A stretch of DNA of 64,000 bases, from contig CAKVHC010000004.1 of the NCBI GenBank assembly GCA_934747805.1, positions 1-64,000 of the forward strand, in the 5' to 3' direction. The position numbers and the translations under genes were made by a program. A model generated the notes under the pieces. That model saw only the letters and a program-made list of their open reading frames with translations. It did no database searches and was not told the DNA's origin. Numbering within the stretch: position 1 is the stretch's first letter; each line of letters starts with the position of its first letter. Source of the DNA: an uncultured Clostridia bacterium (lineage in GTDB: Bacteria > Bacillota > Clostridia > Christensenellales > UBA1242). This document shows positions 44,547-54,007 of this stretch, piece after piece.

Positions 44547-44845
44547 AGAAAAAATGCAAATACATTAATTAAAAAAATTTATATCCTTTATTTGAGCAAT
44601 TTTTTCACAAAATAAATAGTCCATAATCGACATAAAGCCATTTCAACCTTAAAAGTTCACAAGAGTTTTAGGCAGTTTCATATAGATTTAGACCACATAA
44701 ATTTACTAAAAAGTGCACATTTGCTGTCAATTGCTGTCATTTTTATCAATCAAAAGACAACAAATATTTTCTTATATCGCTAAAACCCTTTATTTTACTG
44801 ATGTTTTGATGTATAGAGCACACACTCTATTTTACTAGAACCCAA
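44547..44845. other. Right-end non-coding region of element 1
   Basis: No gene is seen. It contains the paired arm-type repeat TTGCTGTCAATTGCTGTCA at 44721-44739, matching the copy at 34399-34417 near the integrase, and otherwise A+T-rich sequence. Confidence 0.6.
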
Positions 44846-44856
44846 CCTTGGTAAGG
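44846..44856. other. Attachment-site core CCTTGGTAAGG, right end of element 1
   Basis: An 11-base copy of the tRNA-Thr anticodon stem-loop core, outside any tRNA. It is identical to the core inside the tRNA at 34145-34155 and 44943-44953. It is the probable attR of element 1, giving an element of about 10.7 kb. Confidence 0.6.
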
Positions 44857-44914
44857 ACTTTTTGGACAAAAATTACAACTTAATAACATCAAAATTTATG
44901 GAGCAACAAATCAT

Positions 44915-44989
44915 GCTGGTATGGCTTAATGGGAAAGCGCGGCCTTGGTAAGGCCGAGAGAGCGGGTCCGATCCCCGCTACCAGCTCCA
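44915..44989 (+). tRNA. tRNA-Thr (anticodon GGT), second and different copy
   Basis: Acceptor GCTGGTA/TACCAGC, anticodon stem CGGCC/GGCCG with loop TTGGTAA, T-arm GCGGG TCCGATC CCCGC, and CCA encoded. It differs in most stems from the copy at 34117, so it is not a simple duplication. It is followed by element 2 and serves as its left attachment site. Confidence 0.93.
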
Positions 44990-44993
44990 GACA

Positions 44994-45052
44994 TCATAAA
45001 ACCCTTTATTTATCGGCATTTCAGCCATATTTAAGGGTTTTATTTTTTTGCA
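44994..45052 (+). terminator. Terminator after the second tRNA-Thr
   Basis: AAAACCCTT and AAGGGTTTT flank a loop of about 30 bases and are followed by a T run. Same plan as the terminator after the other tRNA copies. Confidence 0.65.
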
Positions 45053-45165
45053 AATTTTCTAAAATTTTAATAAATTTTATGGAGCAATATCTATTTTTGG
45101 ACTACAGAGTAAACAGGGCTTTTTTCTTCAATTAAAAAATTTTCAAAACTCCACATTGGCGAGTT

Positions 45166-45207
45166 TTGGCGAGTTAAAGCGGGTATTATTGCTCTCATTT
45201 GCTCCAT
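45166..45207. repeat. Direct repeat flanking the RloA/RloB module, left copy
   Basis: A 42-base sequence starting TTGGCGAGTTAA and ending TGCTCTCATTTGCTCCAT, repeated with few mismatches at 47483-47523. The region around it (45053-45343) holds no gene. Confidence 0.65.
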
Positions 45208-45343
45208 TGATTTTTGTTAGTAATTCACATTTTATATAATCACTCAATCTATAAAATGTAGATACTAATCTAAATAATTTTATAAAAGTTATTAATAACA
45301 AAGAAAATAACACAAAGTTATTTTTTACTTTGTGCTATTTCAT

Positions 45344-45976
45344 TTATTCACATTTGGGATTTAACTGTAAAGCCTCAATAAGTTGATAAACAGTTGTTGT
45401 TGATTTCCAATCCCATATTGGATAATTTTTATTGCCACTAAACTCTTTCTGATGATTTGCTTCAAAACTCTGATAGATTTTTTTTGCAACTTCTGAAGCC
45501 TGCAATGCTTTTGGAATAAATTGATTTTTTAATAAATCCAAATCATTTTTTTGATATTTGGGCAGTCTTTTTTCTTCTAAATAATTATTAATTTCTTTAA
45601 TATATGTTTTTCTAGTTAAGCTTGGTCTTATATTTTTAGTTAAATGACACAATAGCCAAACCTCAAATGCTTCATTTGAGTAAGCAATATTTATATTGTG
45701 TTTTTTTGCTTCTGCAAGGGCATATAATAAATGCCCTTCTTTGTGAGAATCATCAATGTCAAAAACACACCAAATTTGATTATATAGACTTGAGTCTAAA
45801 TTTTTAGCATACTCAACAAGCTCGTCAGGCTGCTCATTTTTATATTCTACTTTAATTTTAAACATACTACTAAAACTATTTGTAAGGTTGTCAAAATAAA
45901 GTTTTTCTGTTCTTTTACCATTGGTTACTATAAGAATTGTATCTCTAATTTTTCTTTGCTTCTGTGTTCTTTTCAT
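45344..45976 (-). CDS. RloB-family protein (AbiLii-like)
   Basis: A 210-residue protein starting MKRTQKQRKIRDTILIVTNG. It shows the RloB pattern: GKRTEKLYFDNL, WCVFDIDD (acidic, TOPRIM-like) and YSNEAFEVWLLCHL. RloB partners RloA in the AbiL-type abortive-infection system. It begins two bases after the RloA stop, with a G-rich site, so the two are co-translated. It is cargo of element 2. Confidence 0.85.
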   Translation of the reverse strand: MKRTQKQRKIRDTILIVTNGKRTEKLYFDNLTNSFSSMFKIKVEYKNEQPDELVEYAKNLDSSLYNQIWCVFDIDDSHKEGHLLYALAEAKKHNINIAYSNEAFEVWLLCHLTKNIRPSLTRKTYIKEINNYLEEKRLPKYQKNDLDLLKNQFIPKALQASEVAKKIYQSFEANHQKEFSGNKNYPIWDWKSTTTVYQLIEALQLNPKCE

Positions 45977-45978
45977 TG

Positions 45979-47283
45979 TTATACCCCCTTAATCGTTGGT
46001 ATAGCAGAATAGAAACCAGCTAAATACTTTTTACTAAACAAGTCCGTTTTTCTTACATCGTTAAAATCAACAAGAGAATAAAGTTCAGTTGCACCATACT
46101 TATTCTTTGAAGCAAAATATATCTGATCTCGTCTTAAATCATCATCCATTAATAGAACATTATGAGCAGTTGATATGAATTGAGCATTATTAATATTTTT
46201 GTTAATAGAATTAAAAGACTTAAGAATATAATCTACAATCAAGAAATTTAATTTGCTATCAACCTCATCAATTATTAAAATTCCACCTTTGTCTAAAACT
46301 TTTAATATTAATCCCAATATAGATAACAATCTATATGTTCCGTCAGAATGGAATCCAAAATCCTTTTCTAAATAAACATCTTTTTTTCCAACAATTTCAT
46401 GTTCTTTATTAAAAACATTAAACTCTGTTTTTAAATCCAATCCGACAACATCTTTATCAATAGGTAAAAATTGTGGTGGATGTTTTCCTTTGACCCTTAT
46501 AAATGGATCTGTTTTATCTCCAACTTTTTCTTGTACTACAGTAAAGTTTTCAACTCCTATGTCTGCTTGCTTTATAAATTCAAGAGCTAGTTTTGCATAC
46601 TTTCCATTTTCTTCTTGATAAATATTATACTTATTCATCGTATATTCATCAATTATAAATAAATTTGGCTCATTAAACCAATTTAATACATTTCTTAAAT
46701 CACAAACAATATCTTCATCTAATGCTAAAAATGGCGTATATGCAAAGGATAGAAATAAACTCTGCGTATTAATACTTCCTATTGTTCCTTTTTTCTTTTG
46801 ACTGGCACTGTTTAAGTCAACTCCAACAAAATTTCTTTGGAATATGTCAACCAATCTTCCATTTGTTCGTTTTTTCAAAAATTCTTTAGTGAACTGACGA
46901 TTTGTTATTTCAAAACCATAATCATAAAATATATCATTTGAAACTATTTCAATTTCAAAGAGTGTTGATTCTTTGTCTGCCTCTTCAAAGAATGCAAATG
47001 GGGTGTTGCTTTGAACCACTGGATTTAATGGATTTGAAGACGTTAAAACAAGTGCTTTCATAAAATTTAGAGCTTTTACTAAGTTGGTCTTACCACTGGC
47101 ATTTGCGCCAAAAATAATTGCTGTTTTTAACAATTCGTTTTCATTTTTAGGAAATAATTTCTCATTACATAAAAATGTGTTTAATTCAGCAAACTCTTTA
47201 TTAGGTGTTGCTTGCATTGAAAAAATCGTTTCATTATAAAAAGATCTGAAATTTTTTACTTTAAAATTTACTAAATTATTCAT
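45979..47283 (-). CDS. RloA-like AAA ATPase (AbiLi-like)
   Basis: A 434-residue ABC/SMC-type ATPase of the AAA_15 family. It starts MNNLVNFKVKNFRSFYNETI, with Walker A IIFGANASGKTN near 53-64, Walker B GGILIIDEVDSKLN near 333-346 and a late His switch (ISTAHN). It is encoded upstream of RloB; such pairs act as phage-defence modules where the ATPase senses infection and the partner is the effector. It lies between two direct repeats. Confidence 0.85.
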   Translation of the reverse strand: MNNLVNFKVKNFRSFYNETIFSMQATPNKEFAELNTFLCNEKLFPKNENELLKTAIIFGANASGKTNLVKALNFMKALVLTSSNPLNPVVQSNTPFAFFEEADKESTLFEIEIVSNDIFYDYGFEITNRQFTKEFLKKRTNGRLVDIFQRNFVGVDLNSASQKKKGTIGSINTQSLFLSFAYTPFLALDEDIVCDLRNVLNWFNEPNLFIIDEYTMNKYNIYQEENGKYAKLALEFIKQADIGVENFTVVQEKVGDKTDPFIRVKGKHPPQFLPIDKDVVGLDLKTEFNVFNKEHEIVGKKDVYLEKDFGFHSDGTYRLLSILGLILKVLDKGGILIIDEVDSKLNFLIVDYILKSFNSINKNINNAQFISTAHNVLLMDDDLRRDQIYFASKNKYGATELYSLVDFNDVRKTDLFSKKYLAGFYSAIPTIKGV

Positions 47284-47482
47284 AATAATACTCCAATAAT
47301 CTAATATAATTATATCAAAAAATGATTATATGTCAATATATTATATGCCATTTTTGCAAAAAAGATACAAAAACAACACATTAAAGTATCAAAAGTCATA
47401 ATCTAAGATATAAATATAGCGTTCACTAATAAACTAGTGTTAAACCAGTCTTTATTTGACTGGTTTTGCTAAAATTTTTAAA

Positions 47483-47523
47483 TTGGCGAGTTAAGGCGAG
47501 TATCGTTGCTCTCATTTGCTCCA
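47483..47523. repeat. Direct repeat flanking the RloA/RloB module, right copy
   Basis: The second copy of the repeat at 45166-45207, ending four bases before the stop of the broken integrase, where arm-type sites normally lie. Confidence 0.65.
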
Positions 47524-47527
47524 TAGA

Positions 47528-47728
47528 TTATTTAAATGCATCTTGTATGATTTTTAGCATTTCATCATTGTAAATATTAACATTATTATAGATTTCAAGT
47601 GTGGTTTTAACGGACTTATGTCCAAGCAGTAATTGTATAATTTTAGGATTTACTTTCTTTTCAAAAAGTAAAGTTGCAAATGTATGTCTAAAACATATGA
47701 AAATGAATATTATAATTTTCATAACCAT
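47528..47728 (-). pseudogene. Integrase of element 2, C-terminal fragment
   Basis: Carries the end of the catalytic domain: RHTFATLLF, LLGHKSVKTT and the Tyr in LEIYNNV. It is out of frame with the upstream part: removing one T from the run TTTT near 47688-47691 restores HFHMFRHTFAT, equivalent to the HFHGLRHTF of element 1. As drawn, the gene is split between the catalytic residues and should be inactive. Confidence 0.8.
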
Positions 47729-48695
47729 ATTTCTTATTAAATCTATCTAATAATCTTTTAGTGCCAGAATAACTACGCAATAGACTATCATTTCCAAATA
47801 ACAAAGATTTTTGTGAGTACTTATGTTTATATCCTTGTATTACTTTCCATTCAATCAAGGCTTTATACAATTCATCAATAATAGGAACTATCCTTAAACT
47901 ACATTGTGTTTTTGTCGTTCCTATTTTCTTTTTACATAAAATGGTATTGCCATTTTTATCAAAAGTATAATCATTAACAAGAGATGAATTTACATAAATT
48001 GCCTTTTTGTCTAAGTCTATATCATCCCATTTTAGCGATAATATCTCACCAATTCTTAATCCAGCATACAATCCAAGCACACATATTGTTTTCAATGGTA
48101 GATGATTGTTTAAATTTGCTATAAAACGTTGTCTTATTTCTATTGGTAAAGCCTTATATTTATTTTCACACTTTTCATAAGGATATTTGATATTATTTAA
48201 AATTATTGGATATGTATCAATGTAATTATTTAGCACTAAAAATCTTGAAAATTGGTTTACTAAAAATTTTGTTTTCATAAACGAATTTTTAGATAACTGT
48301 TTATTTAATAAGTAGTTAAAATAAATTAGAATTGTATTGTTGTTTACCACATTTATGTATTTATTTTCAAAATAAGGTTTTATGTATAATCTATAAACCA
48401 TTAAATTGCTATAAAATGTGGATGAACTTACACATAATTTCTTGATATTCATGAGCCAATACAAAAACACTTCATTGAATAAAATTGTTTCTTTATCTTT
48501 TGCAGATAAAGTGTTGTCATCTCCATATTTTTCATAAAACTTTCTTATAGCTTCTATCTTAGTATTTGCTCGTGTCTTTACTCTCTTTTTTACACCGTTA
48601 ATGCTCATACTTTTTGCAAAGAACCAATAATTGTTTGAAAAATAAAGCGACCCATTTCCATTAGGTCGCCTCATATTTCTTATTTCTTTTTCCAT
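47688..48695 (-). pseudogene. Integrase of element 2, N-terminal part (frameshifted)
   Basis: A 335-residue frame similar in plan to the element 1 integrase: RRPNGNGSLYFSNNYW at the N terminus and LGLYAGLRIGEILSLKW with the first catalytic Arg. It ends at HFHMF, just before the HxLRH box. Together with the downstream fragment it would be about 388 residues. The sequence is diverged from the integrase at 34424, so element 2 is a separate acquisition. Confidence 0.82.
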
Positions 48696-48796
48696 TTATT
48701 TATACCTCCATATATGGAGAGTATAATATTTTTTATTAAGCTATTTAATTTTTTATATAACTATGATATAATAATTGAAGTTTTAGGAGATACATT

Positions 48797-50413
48797 ATGA
48801 GAATCAAAAAAATTGAATTAAACGATTATAAAAGGTTTCATAAACTAACTATTGATTTAGGAGATAATCCAAAAAGAATTGTTGCCTTAGTCGGACCAAA
48901 CGGGTGTGGTAAAAGCAGTATTTTTGATGCAATGCTATACAAGGAAAGTTCTAGAAGCCATATTGGTAAATTCCAAAATGATATAACAAATGATTACCAT
49001 TCTCTAAACAATGATCCATTATACAATTCTGACAAAATCGAGATAGAGTTTGACAAAGGTGTATTTAATCGTGTATATGAAGAAAAATATAAAACTAAAA
49101 CTCATAAAACAATTTTATCGTTTAGAGGCCCTTTTAGATATAACTCGAATGTAAAAGTTACGGAACTAAAAGCAATATCGAAAATTTCTGAAAACAATTA
49201 TGGAGCTGGATACACTTATGATATTGATAATAAAGTGTCAGAGAATTATAAAAGATTAAATATCTTATATAACAAAATTATGAATGACAATGATTTAAAA
49301 CCATCCCAAACTAAAGAGCTTATAATAGATAAATTAAATCATTATATCGAAATGTGTTTAAATATTAAAATATGCGATATTGGAGATATTCAAGCTGGAA
49401 GAGGCACTTTGTTTTTTGAAAAACCAGATCAAAAAATGCCTTTTGAGTTCAATGTCCTATCATCTGGTGAAAAAGAAGTTGTAGATATATTATTAGATTT
49501 ATATTTAAGAGAAACAGATTATAACGATACAATTTATTTAATCGACGAACCAGAATTACATATTAATACTTCAATTCAAAGAAAACTTCTCGTTGCAATC
49601 AATGAATTAATTCCCGAGAATTGCCAAATTTGGATAGCAACACATAGTATCGGCTTTTTAAGAGCTCTTCAAACTGATTTTAAGAATCAAACTCAAATAA
49701 TAGAATTTGATGCTAATAACAAATGGGCAAAAGAAGAGTATGTCTTAACCGAATTAAATCCAACAAGAAATGATTGGTTGCGACTTTTCTCAACTGCTTT
49801 AGATGATTTAGCTCAATTGATTGCTCCTGACACAATTATATATTGTGAAGGAAAAGATGAGCCATCAAAAACAGGAGAAGAACGAGGTTTGGATGCTTTG
49901 ATTTATAATAAGGTATTTTCACAAGAGTTTTCTAATTGTTTATTTGTATCAAGTGGAGGAAATACTGAACTAGATCAAAGAAGTGCTATTGCTTTCAGAG
50001 TTTTATCAAAAGCCTTTAAGAATATACAACTATTAATACTGAAAGATAGAGATTTTGCATCTGGTAAAATAACTACCCAAGAAGATAGAAATTTAGAACT
50101 TACCAAAAATAAAAATTATAGAATATTAAAGAGATTTGAAATAGAAAATTATCTTTATGATAAAGAAATTCTAAAAAAGTATTCGGAATCAAAAGAATAC
50201 AATTTTAATGAAACAGAATATGATTTATTTGTAACTGATATAATTAACCAAAATCTAAAAGATAGTACAGGCAAAATAAAAGAAATTTGCGGTGAGAGAA
50301 GATCAATTTCAAAAGAGGATTTTAAAAAAGAATTAGGAAATTTTATTAGTCCAGATACCAATGTGTATAAAGAACTTAGAGCAGAAATATTTGTCACAAA
50401 TGAAACTATTTAA
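48797..50413 (+). CDS. AAA ATPase with C-terminal TOPRIM/DUF4435-like nuclease domain (OLD- or fused PARIS-like)
   Basis: A 538-residue protein. The N-terminal ATPase starts MRIKKIELNDYKRFHKL, with Walker A GPNGCGKSS near 33-41, signature LSSGEKE near 224-230 and Walker B YLIDEPELH near 250-258. The C-terminal part has TOPRIM-type motifs YCEGKDE near 354-360 and LKDRDF near 418-423, plus RFEIENYL, typical of DUF4435. OLD-family nucleases and the PARIS system (AriA ATPase plus AriB) share this layout and defend against phage. There is a TATAAT box at 48767 and AGGAG before the ATG. It is divergent from the broken integrase. Confidence 0.8.
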   Translation: MRIKKIELNDYKRFHKLTIDLGDNPKRIVALVGPNGCGKSSIFDAMLYKESSRSHIGKFQNDITNDYHSLNNDPLYNSDKIEIEFDKGVFNRVYEEKYKTKTHKTILSFRGPFRYNSNVKVTELKAISKISENNYGAGYTYDIDNKVSENYKRLNILYNKIMNDNDLKPSQTKELIIDKLNHYIEMCLNIKICDIGDIQAGRGTLFFEKPDQKMPFEFNVLSSGEKEVVDILLDLYLRETDYNDTIYLIDEPELHINTSIQRKLLVAINELIPENCQIWIATHSIGFLRALQTDFKNQTQIIEFDANNKWAKEEYVLTELNPTRNDWLRLFSTALDDLAQLIAPDTIIYCEGKDEPSKTGEERGLDALIYNKVFSQEFSNCLFVSSGGNTELDQRSAIAFRVLSKAFKNIQLLILKDRDFASGKITTQEDRNLELTKNKNYRILKRFEIENYLYDKEILKKYSESKEYNFNETEYDLFVTDIINQNLKDSTGKIKEICGERRSISKEDFKKELGNFISPDTNVYKELRAEIFVTNETI

Positions 50414-50462
50414 AGTGATTTAATGGTCTAAGGTATAATAGTACTGTTTAAAGGGTCCTAAG

Positions 50463-50509
50463 TTTTGGTAAGGTGGGGGTCACGGGTCCGATTCCCGTCA
50501 CCAGCTCCA
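50463..50509 (+). repeat. Displaced 3' half of a tRNA-Thr (right end of element 2)
   Basis: Starts within the anticodon loop (TTGGTAAGG) and continues through a normal T-arm (ACGGG TCCGATT CCCGT) and CACCAGC-T-CCA. No 5' half precedes it. Its acceptor strand would need GCTGGTG, which neither complete tRNA-Thr in the window provides. It marks the right attachment site of element 2 and the left site of a third, decayed element. Confidence 0.82.
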
Positions 50510-50514
50510 TTATC

Positions 50515-50560
50515 AAAAACCCTTGAAACCCTAGTAAAATAGGCACTTTCAAGGGTTTTT
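50515..50560 (+). terminator. Terminator after the tRNA 3' half
   Basis: AAAAACCCTTGAAA and TTTCAAGGGTTTTT form a perfect 14-base stem. Downstream to 50742 there is a further hairpin, AGACCGAGAG/CTCTCGGTCT (50653-50687), probably the old integrase terminator, and a repeated ACTAGTGTA motif. No gene is seen. Confidence 0.85.
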
Positions 50561-50742
50561 CTTTTTGCAAAAAATTTTGCTTAATTTTAGACTAAAAATA
50601 CAAAACGCGAGCGTAAACTGCTCCAAAGCGAAAGTAAAATTGCATAAAAGAAGACCGAGAGTTCAATTTTTAAGCTCTCGGTCTAATTCTTTCTAAATCT
50701 CCCTAAAACTAGTGTAATAGGTGTAAACTAGTGTAGTAAATT

Positions 50743-51030
50743 TTACATTTCAAAATCTTTTTCTCTTTTGCGTTTTCTTTCTTTTCGTTCTTTTAGCATT
50801 TCTTCTAACATTAAATCAAAATCTTCATCAGACAAATTTTCCAGATTAGATTTCTTTTCTTCTTGTTCTTCTTTATTTTGGTTGTTTTGCTTTCTTAAAA
50901 TCTCATTTTCATTTAATCTGTCGTTTAAACGATTTGTGCTTTCTTTCACATAATCACTATTGACATTGTTATAGACAGTGATTGTTGTTTTCACGTCACG
51001 ATGACCTAAAAGTTGTTGAATAACTTTTGG
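50743..51030 (-). pseudogene. C-terminal remnant of a third tyrosine integrase
   Basis: About 95 codons homologous to the end of the element 1 integrase (IQQLLGHRDVKTTITVYNNV, ending KRKREKDFEM). Homology stops abruptly near 51030 within the codons for PKVIQQ, and unrelated A+T-rich sequence follows. The N-terminal two thirds and the rest of the element are gone. The nearest ATG-started frame is only 83 residues. Confidence 0.85.
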
Positions 51031-51240
51031 CTTTTATTTCCTTTGATTTGAGAAAAATTAAATTCGTACCTGTGATAAGTAATAATAGGGTCTATGTTTT
51101 AACAAAAAATATTAAAAATCAAAGTAAAAATTGTTTTATTTTTAATTATTTAACAATTTGTATTTATGAATATAAATTTTATTGTGATTTTTTATTTAAT
51201 ATGATATAATTTATTCATAATATTACATAAGGGAGTAATT

Positions 51241-51660
51241 ATGAAATTTTTTAGAGGTTTAAAGGCAACGTTTGAAGCTATCGGAAAACTTTGGAGAATA
51301 GAAAGAAAAAGAGATACCGAAATCAATCGCAATCCAACAGAAGAAGAATTAAAAGATAACAAAAAAGGGAAATTATCTATTGTTGTAACTATTGTCAGCA
51401 CCATTGTTTATTTGATTGCATTCATATTGGTTGCTAGTTCATGGCAGGTAAATATTGGCTTGGGTATTTTTGTTTTAGTTTTGGTTTTGATTTTTACACC
51501 TTCAATTCAAATAAAAGCAATCAATTTAGCCAAACAACAAAGAAAAATCAATGGGAAAGGCACTACAGCATTGATTCTTGCAAATGTTTTACCAACCATT
51601 GCATTGGTTGGTGGTGTGCTATTCTTTGCATTTGGTGGAATGTATATTTTCTTTAAATAA
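51241..51660 (+). CDS. Hypothetical membrane protein, 139 aa
   Basis: The first 50 residues are charged and cytoplasmic (ERKRDTEINRNPTEEELKDN). Three hydrophobic segments follow near 51-70, 74-92 and 110-136. Not recognised. The ATG is preceded by AAGGGAG, and a strong terminator follows. Confidence 0.68.
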   Translation: MKFFRGLKATFEAIGKLWRIERKRDTEINRNPTEEELKDNKKGKLSIVVTIVSTIVYLIAFILVASSWQVNIGLGIFVLVLVLIFTPSIQIKAINLAKQQRKINGKGTTALILANVLPTIALVGGVLFFAFGGMYIFFK

Positions 51661-51673
51661 GAAAACAAAACAC

Positions 51674-51707
51674 AAAAAAATACAACCTTGCTCGGTTGTA
51701 TTTTTTT
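51674..51707. terminator. Bidirectional terminator between convergent genes
   Basis: AAAAAAATACAACC and GGTTGTATTTTTTT with a 6-base loop. Confidence 0.9.
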
Positions 51708-51732
51708 GCCATCATAAAGAGTTGCTGTATTG

Positions 51733-53823
51733 CTAGTTATTCTTATATATTCGAACAAGTAAATATTGTTCAAAATTATTCCAGTTTTTATCACCAGAAG
51801 CAGAAATTTTTATATATAAATTATAATGATTATCTGTGCTTTCAACTTTTGTTAAGTCAGTTGTTAAAACAAACTTTTGATACCTTGAATCTTTATCTTC
51901 AATTGGTTCAAAACGACCAGTAATATTGCTCGTAATTTCGTAAGGTTCACCAGTGTCACTATAGGCAGTATAAGTTCCAACATCCTTTGCATTCCAAACA
52001 AAAGTGACGTCTTTATAACTATCATATTGTCCAAATTTTAATTCAACAGTTTTATTATCTGTATTGAATTTAATTATTTGATCGCCAGTGTTTGCAAGAT
52101 AACAATATTGTTTACTTATGTCTCCTTCTGAAATCGACCAACTATATTCTATATATCCTTCATTTTCGTCCGTTTTATCGTGTTTTGTAATTGCTATATT
52201 ACTATTATCATGAGTTAAATTTTCATTATTATAATATAAATTTGGATTAATATAACATTTTATAGAATAACTACCAACAGCTGAAGAATAAAAAGAATAG
52301 TAGTCTTCAATATTATCTTGTTTAAGTTTAGCATTAGTATTAGTATAAATACAATAAGCTTTATTCGCTTTAAATGCTGTTTTCAAGTGTTGTGCAAGTT
52401 CTGTTTGCGTTGCGTCATTAGGAATCAATGCACAATGCGGTGCATATAGTTCGAATTCCATTTCTTTAGGATTACCACTAATATCGGTTGAATACTTAAA
52501 GTCGGTTAAATCGCTTATAACAGTTAATGTAGGTGCTGAATATGCAGTTCTGTGAAGGATAATTGTAATTTCAAATTCATTAGATTCAGCATAAACTTTT
52601 TCATACCAATTATCATCTCCTTTAGGCACAAACTTAACCTTGGTTGTTATTGTGTTTGTTTCACCTTTAGAGCTATCAAAGTTATGTGTTTTAGGATTGA
52701 CTTCTGCAAGGGTGCCATAAATAGCAATTCTATCGTCAATTTCATCACTAGACCTAGTAAAATCCCAATCGGAATTTTCAAAAGCATGCCATATAAATGT
52801 TTCTCTTGTTAATTTGTTATCATTTACTAAATTATTATTTTCGTCATTAAGGTCAGAATTGAAAAGTAATGATAGTTTACCATTTATTTTTGAATTACCG
52901 AAACGTGAATAACCATTACCCTCTGATATGCCCTGCAACATTTCATCAAGAGTGACACCTTTACAAAATTCTTGGATAAAGGTGAAATCAATCTTAAAGT
53001 TCTCTGCAGTTGCAACAATTGGTGATTTTTCTACAACAAGAGTTTGATAAGCGGAATATGATTTAAGGTAATTTTCTTGTTCTGTTATTTCAGCAAAAAT
53101 CAAATATTTGCCCGGTTTAATATCTTCTAGATTTGATAATTCACCGACATGATAATTTTCAGAATTAACAATTTCGTTTGGTTTTGGCAAAGCTTTGATT
53201 TTTTCTTCTGTTAGTGAAGAAATGTCATAATATGAATCATCATTTTTATTTAAAATACAAATTTTCTCGATCATACTATCATCTAATGGAGTATTGCCAT
53301 TAAAAACGCTATAGTCAATACCTTCAAACTTTGTTCCATAGTAAATTTGATTTTCACCAATATTTTCCACTTTACTTGTAACATTTAAAGTGTAGTTGCT
53401 ATTATCGTTTGCTTTTGAAACATAGATATTAACTTCACAAGAAATGTCTTTATAATTTAAAGTTAACCTCCAAGAGCCAGCTGTAAGATTTGAATCCTCA
53501 CACATTTGAGTGTATTCTTCAAAAGTTTTAGTAACTCTACTTTCCTCCAAACCATCAGCCGTAAAACTTACGGTTATTTGAACATTAGTCAATTCAACAT
53601 TTTCATTAGAACCATCTGAATAATATGCTTTTATTTTTATATTGTTAAGTCCAGTAGTATTACCAAAATCTCTGGTTTCGTAAATTGATGCTGAATATTC
53701 ACCATCAGCCAAAGATACTTGAATGTAATTTAACTTTTTATCATTTCCGCAGGCACTTAACAAAAATATGCAAGGAATAATTAAGCAAAAAGCAAAAATA
53801 AAACTCAATAATTTCTTTTTCAA
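51733..53823 (-). CDS. Secreted lipoprotein, 696 aa
   Basis: Starts MKKKLLSFIFAFCLIIPC, with lipobox LLSAC and lipidated Cys near residue 25. The mature part is beta-rich, Asn/Asp/Tyr-rich, and reads like several Ig-like or MBG-type modules (for example IQVSLADGEYSASIYETRD, LVVEKSPIVATAENF). No enzymatic motif was recognised. It resembles the giant lipoprotein at 5105-16528 in type but lacks GLUG repeats. It is monocistronic. Confidence 0.82.
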   Translation of the reverse strand: MKKKLLSFIFAFCLIIPCIFLLSACGNDKKLNYIQVSLADGEYSASIYETRDFGNTTGLNNIKIKAYYSDGSNENVELTNVQITVSFTADGLEESRVTKTFEEYTQMCEDSNLTAGSWRLTLNYKDISCEVNIYVSKANDNSNYTLNVTSKVENIGENQIYYGTKFEGIDYSVFNGNTPLDDSMIEKICILNKNDDSYYDISSLTEEKIKALPKPNEIVNSENYHVGELSNLEDIKPGKYLIFAEITEQENYLKSYSAYQTLVVEKSPIVATAENFKIDFTFIQEFCKGVTLDEMLQGISEGNGYSRFGNSKINGKLSLLFNSDLNDENNNLVNDNKLTRETFIWHAFENSDWDFTRSSDEIDDRIAIYGTLAEVNPKTHNFDSSKGETNTITTKVKFVPKGDDNWYEKVYAESNEFEITIILHRTAYSAPTLTVISDLTDFKYSTDISGNPKEMEFELYAPHCALIPNDATQTELAQHLKTAFKANKAYCIYTNTNAKLKQDNIEDYYSFYSSAVGSYSIKCYINPNLYYNNENLTHDNSNIAITKHDKTDENEGYIEYSWSISEGDISKQYCYLANTGDQIIKFNTDNKTVELKFGQYDSYKDVTFVWNAKDVGTYTAYSDTGEPYEITSNITGRFEPIEDKDSRYQKFVLTTDLTKVESTDNHYNLYIKISASGDKNWNNFEQYLLVRIYKNN

Positions 53824-54007
53824 TTTATTTTCCCCCTTAAAATTGAATTTCTATTTTTATTATAGCATATATTATAAGAAATCTTATACAAAATTTTAAT
53901 CTTTTCAAAAATATTTTTGTTTAATATTATATTCATAAATACATACAATTTCTCACAAATAAAAAATGGCATTAGGTTTTGTTCCTAGTGCTATTTTGTT
54001 TTATTTT

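Noticed and set aside
44515..44600. T-box leader before the aaRS-like operon
   Set aside because: The leader between promoter and first start is too short for a T-box, and no T-box sequence or specifier stem is seen.
50463..50509. Complete tRNA-Thr
   Set aside because: The bases upstream do not form the 5' acceptor, D-arm or 5' anticodon stem; only the 3' half exists.
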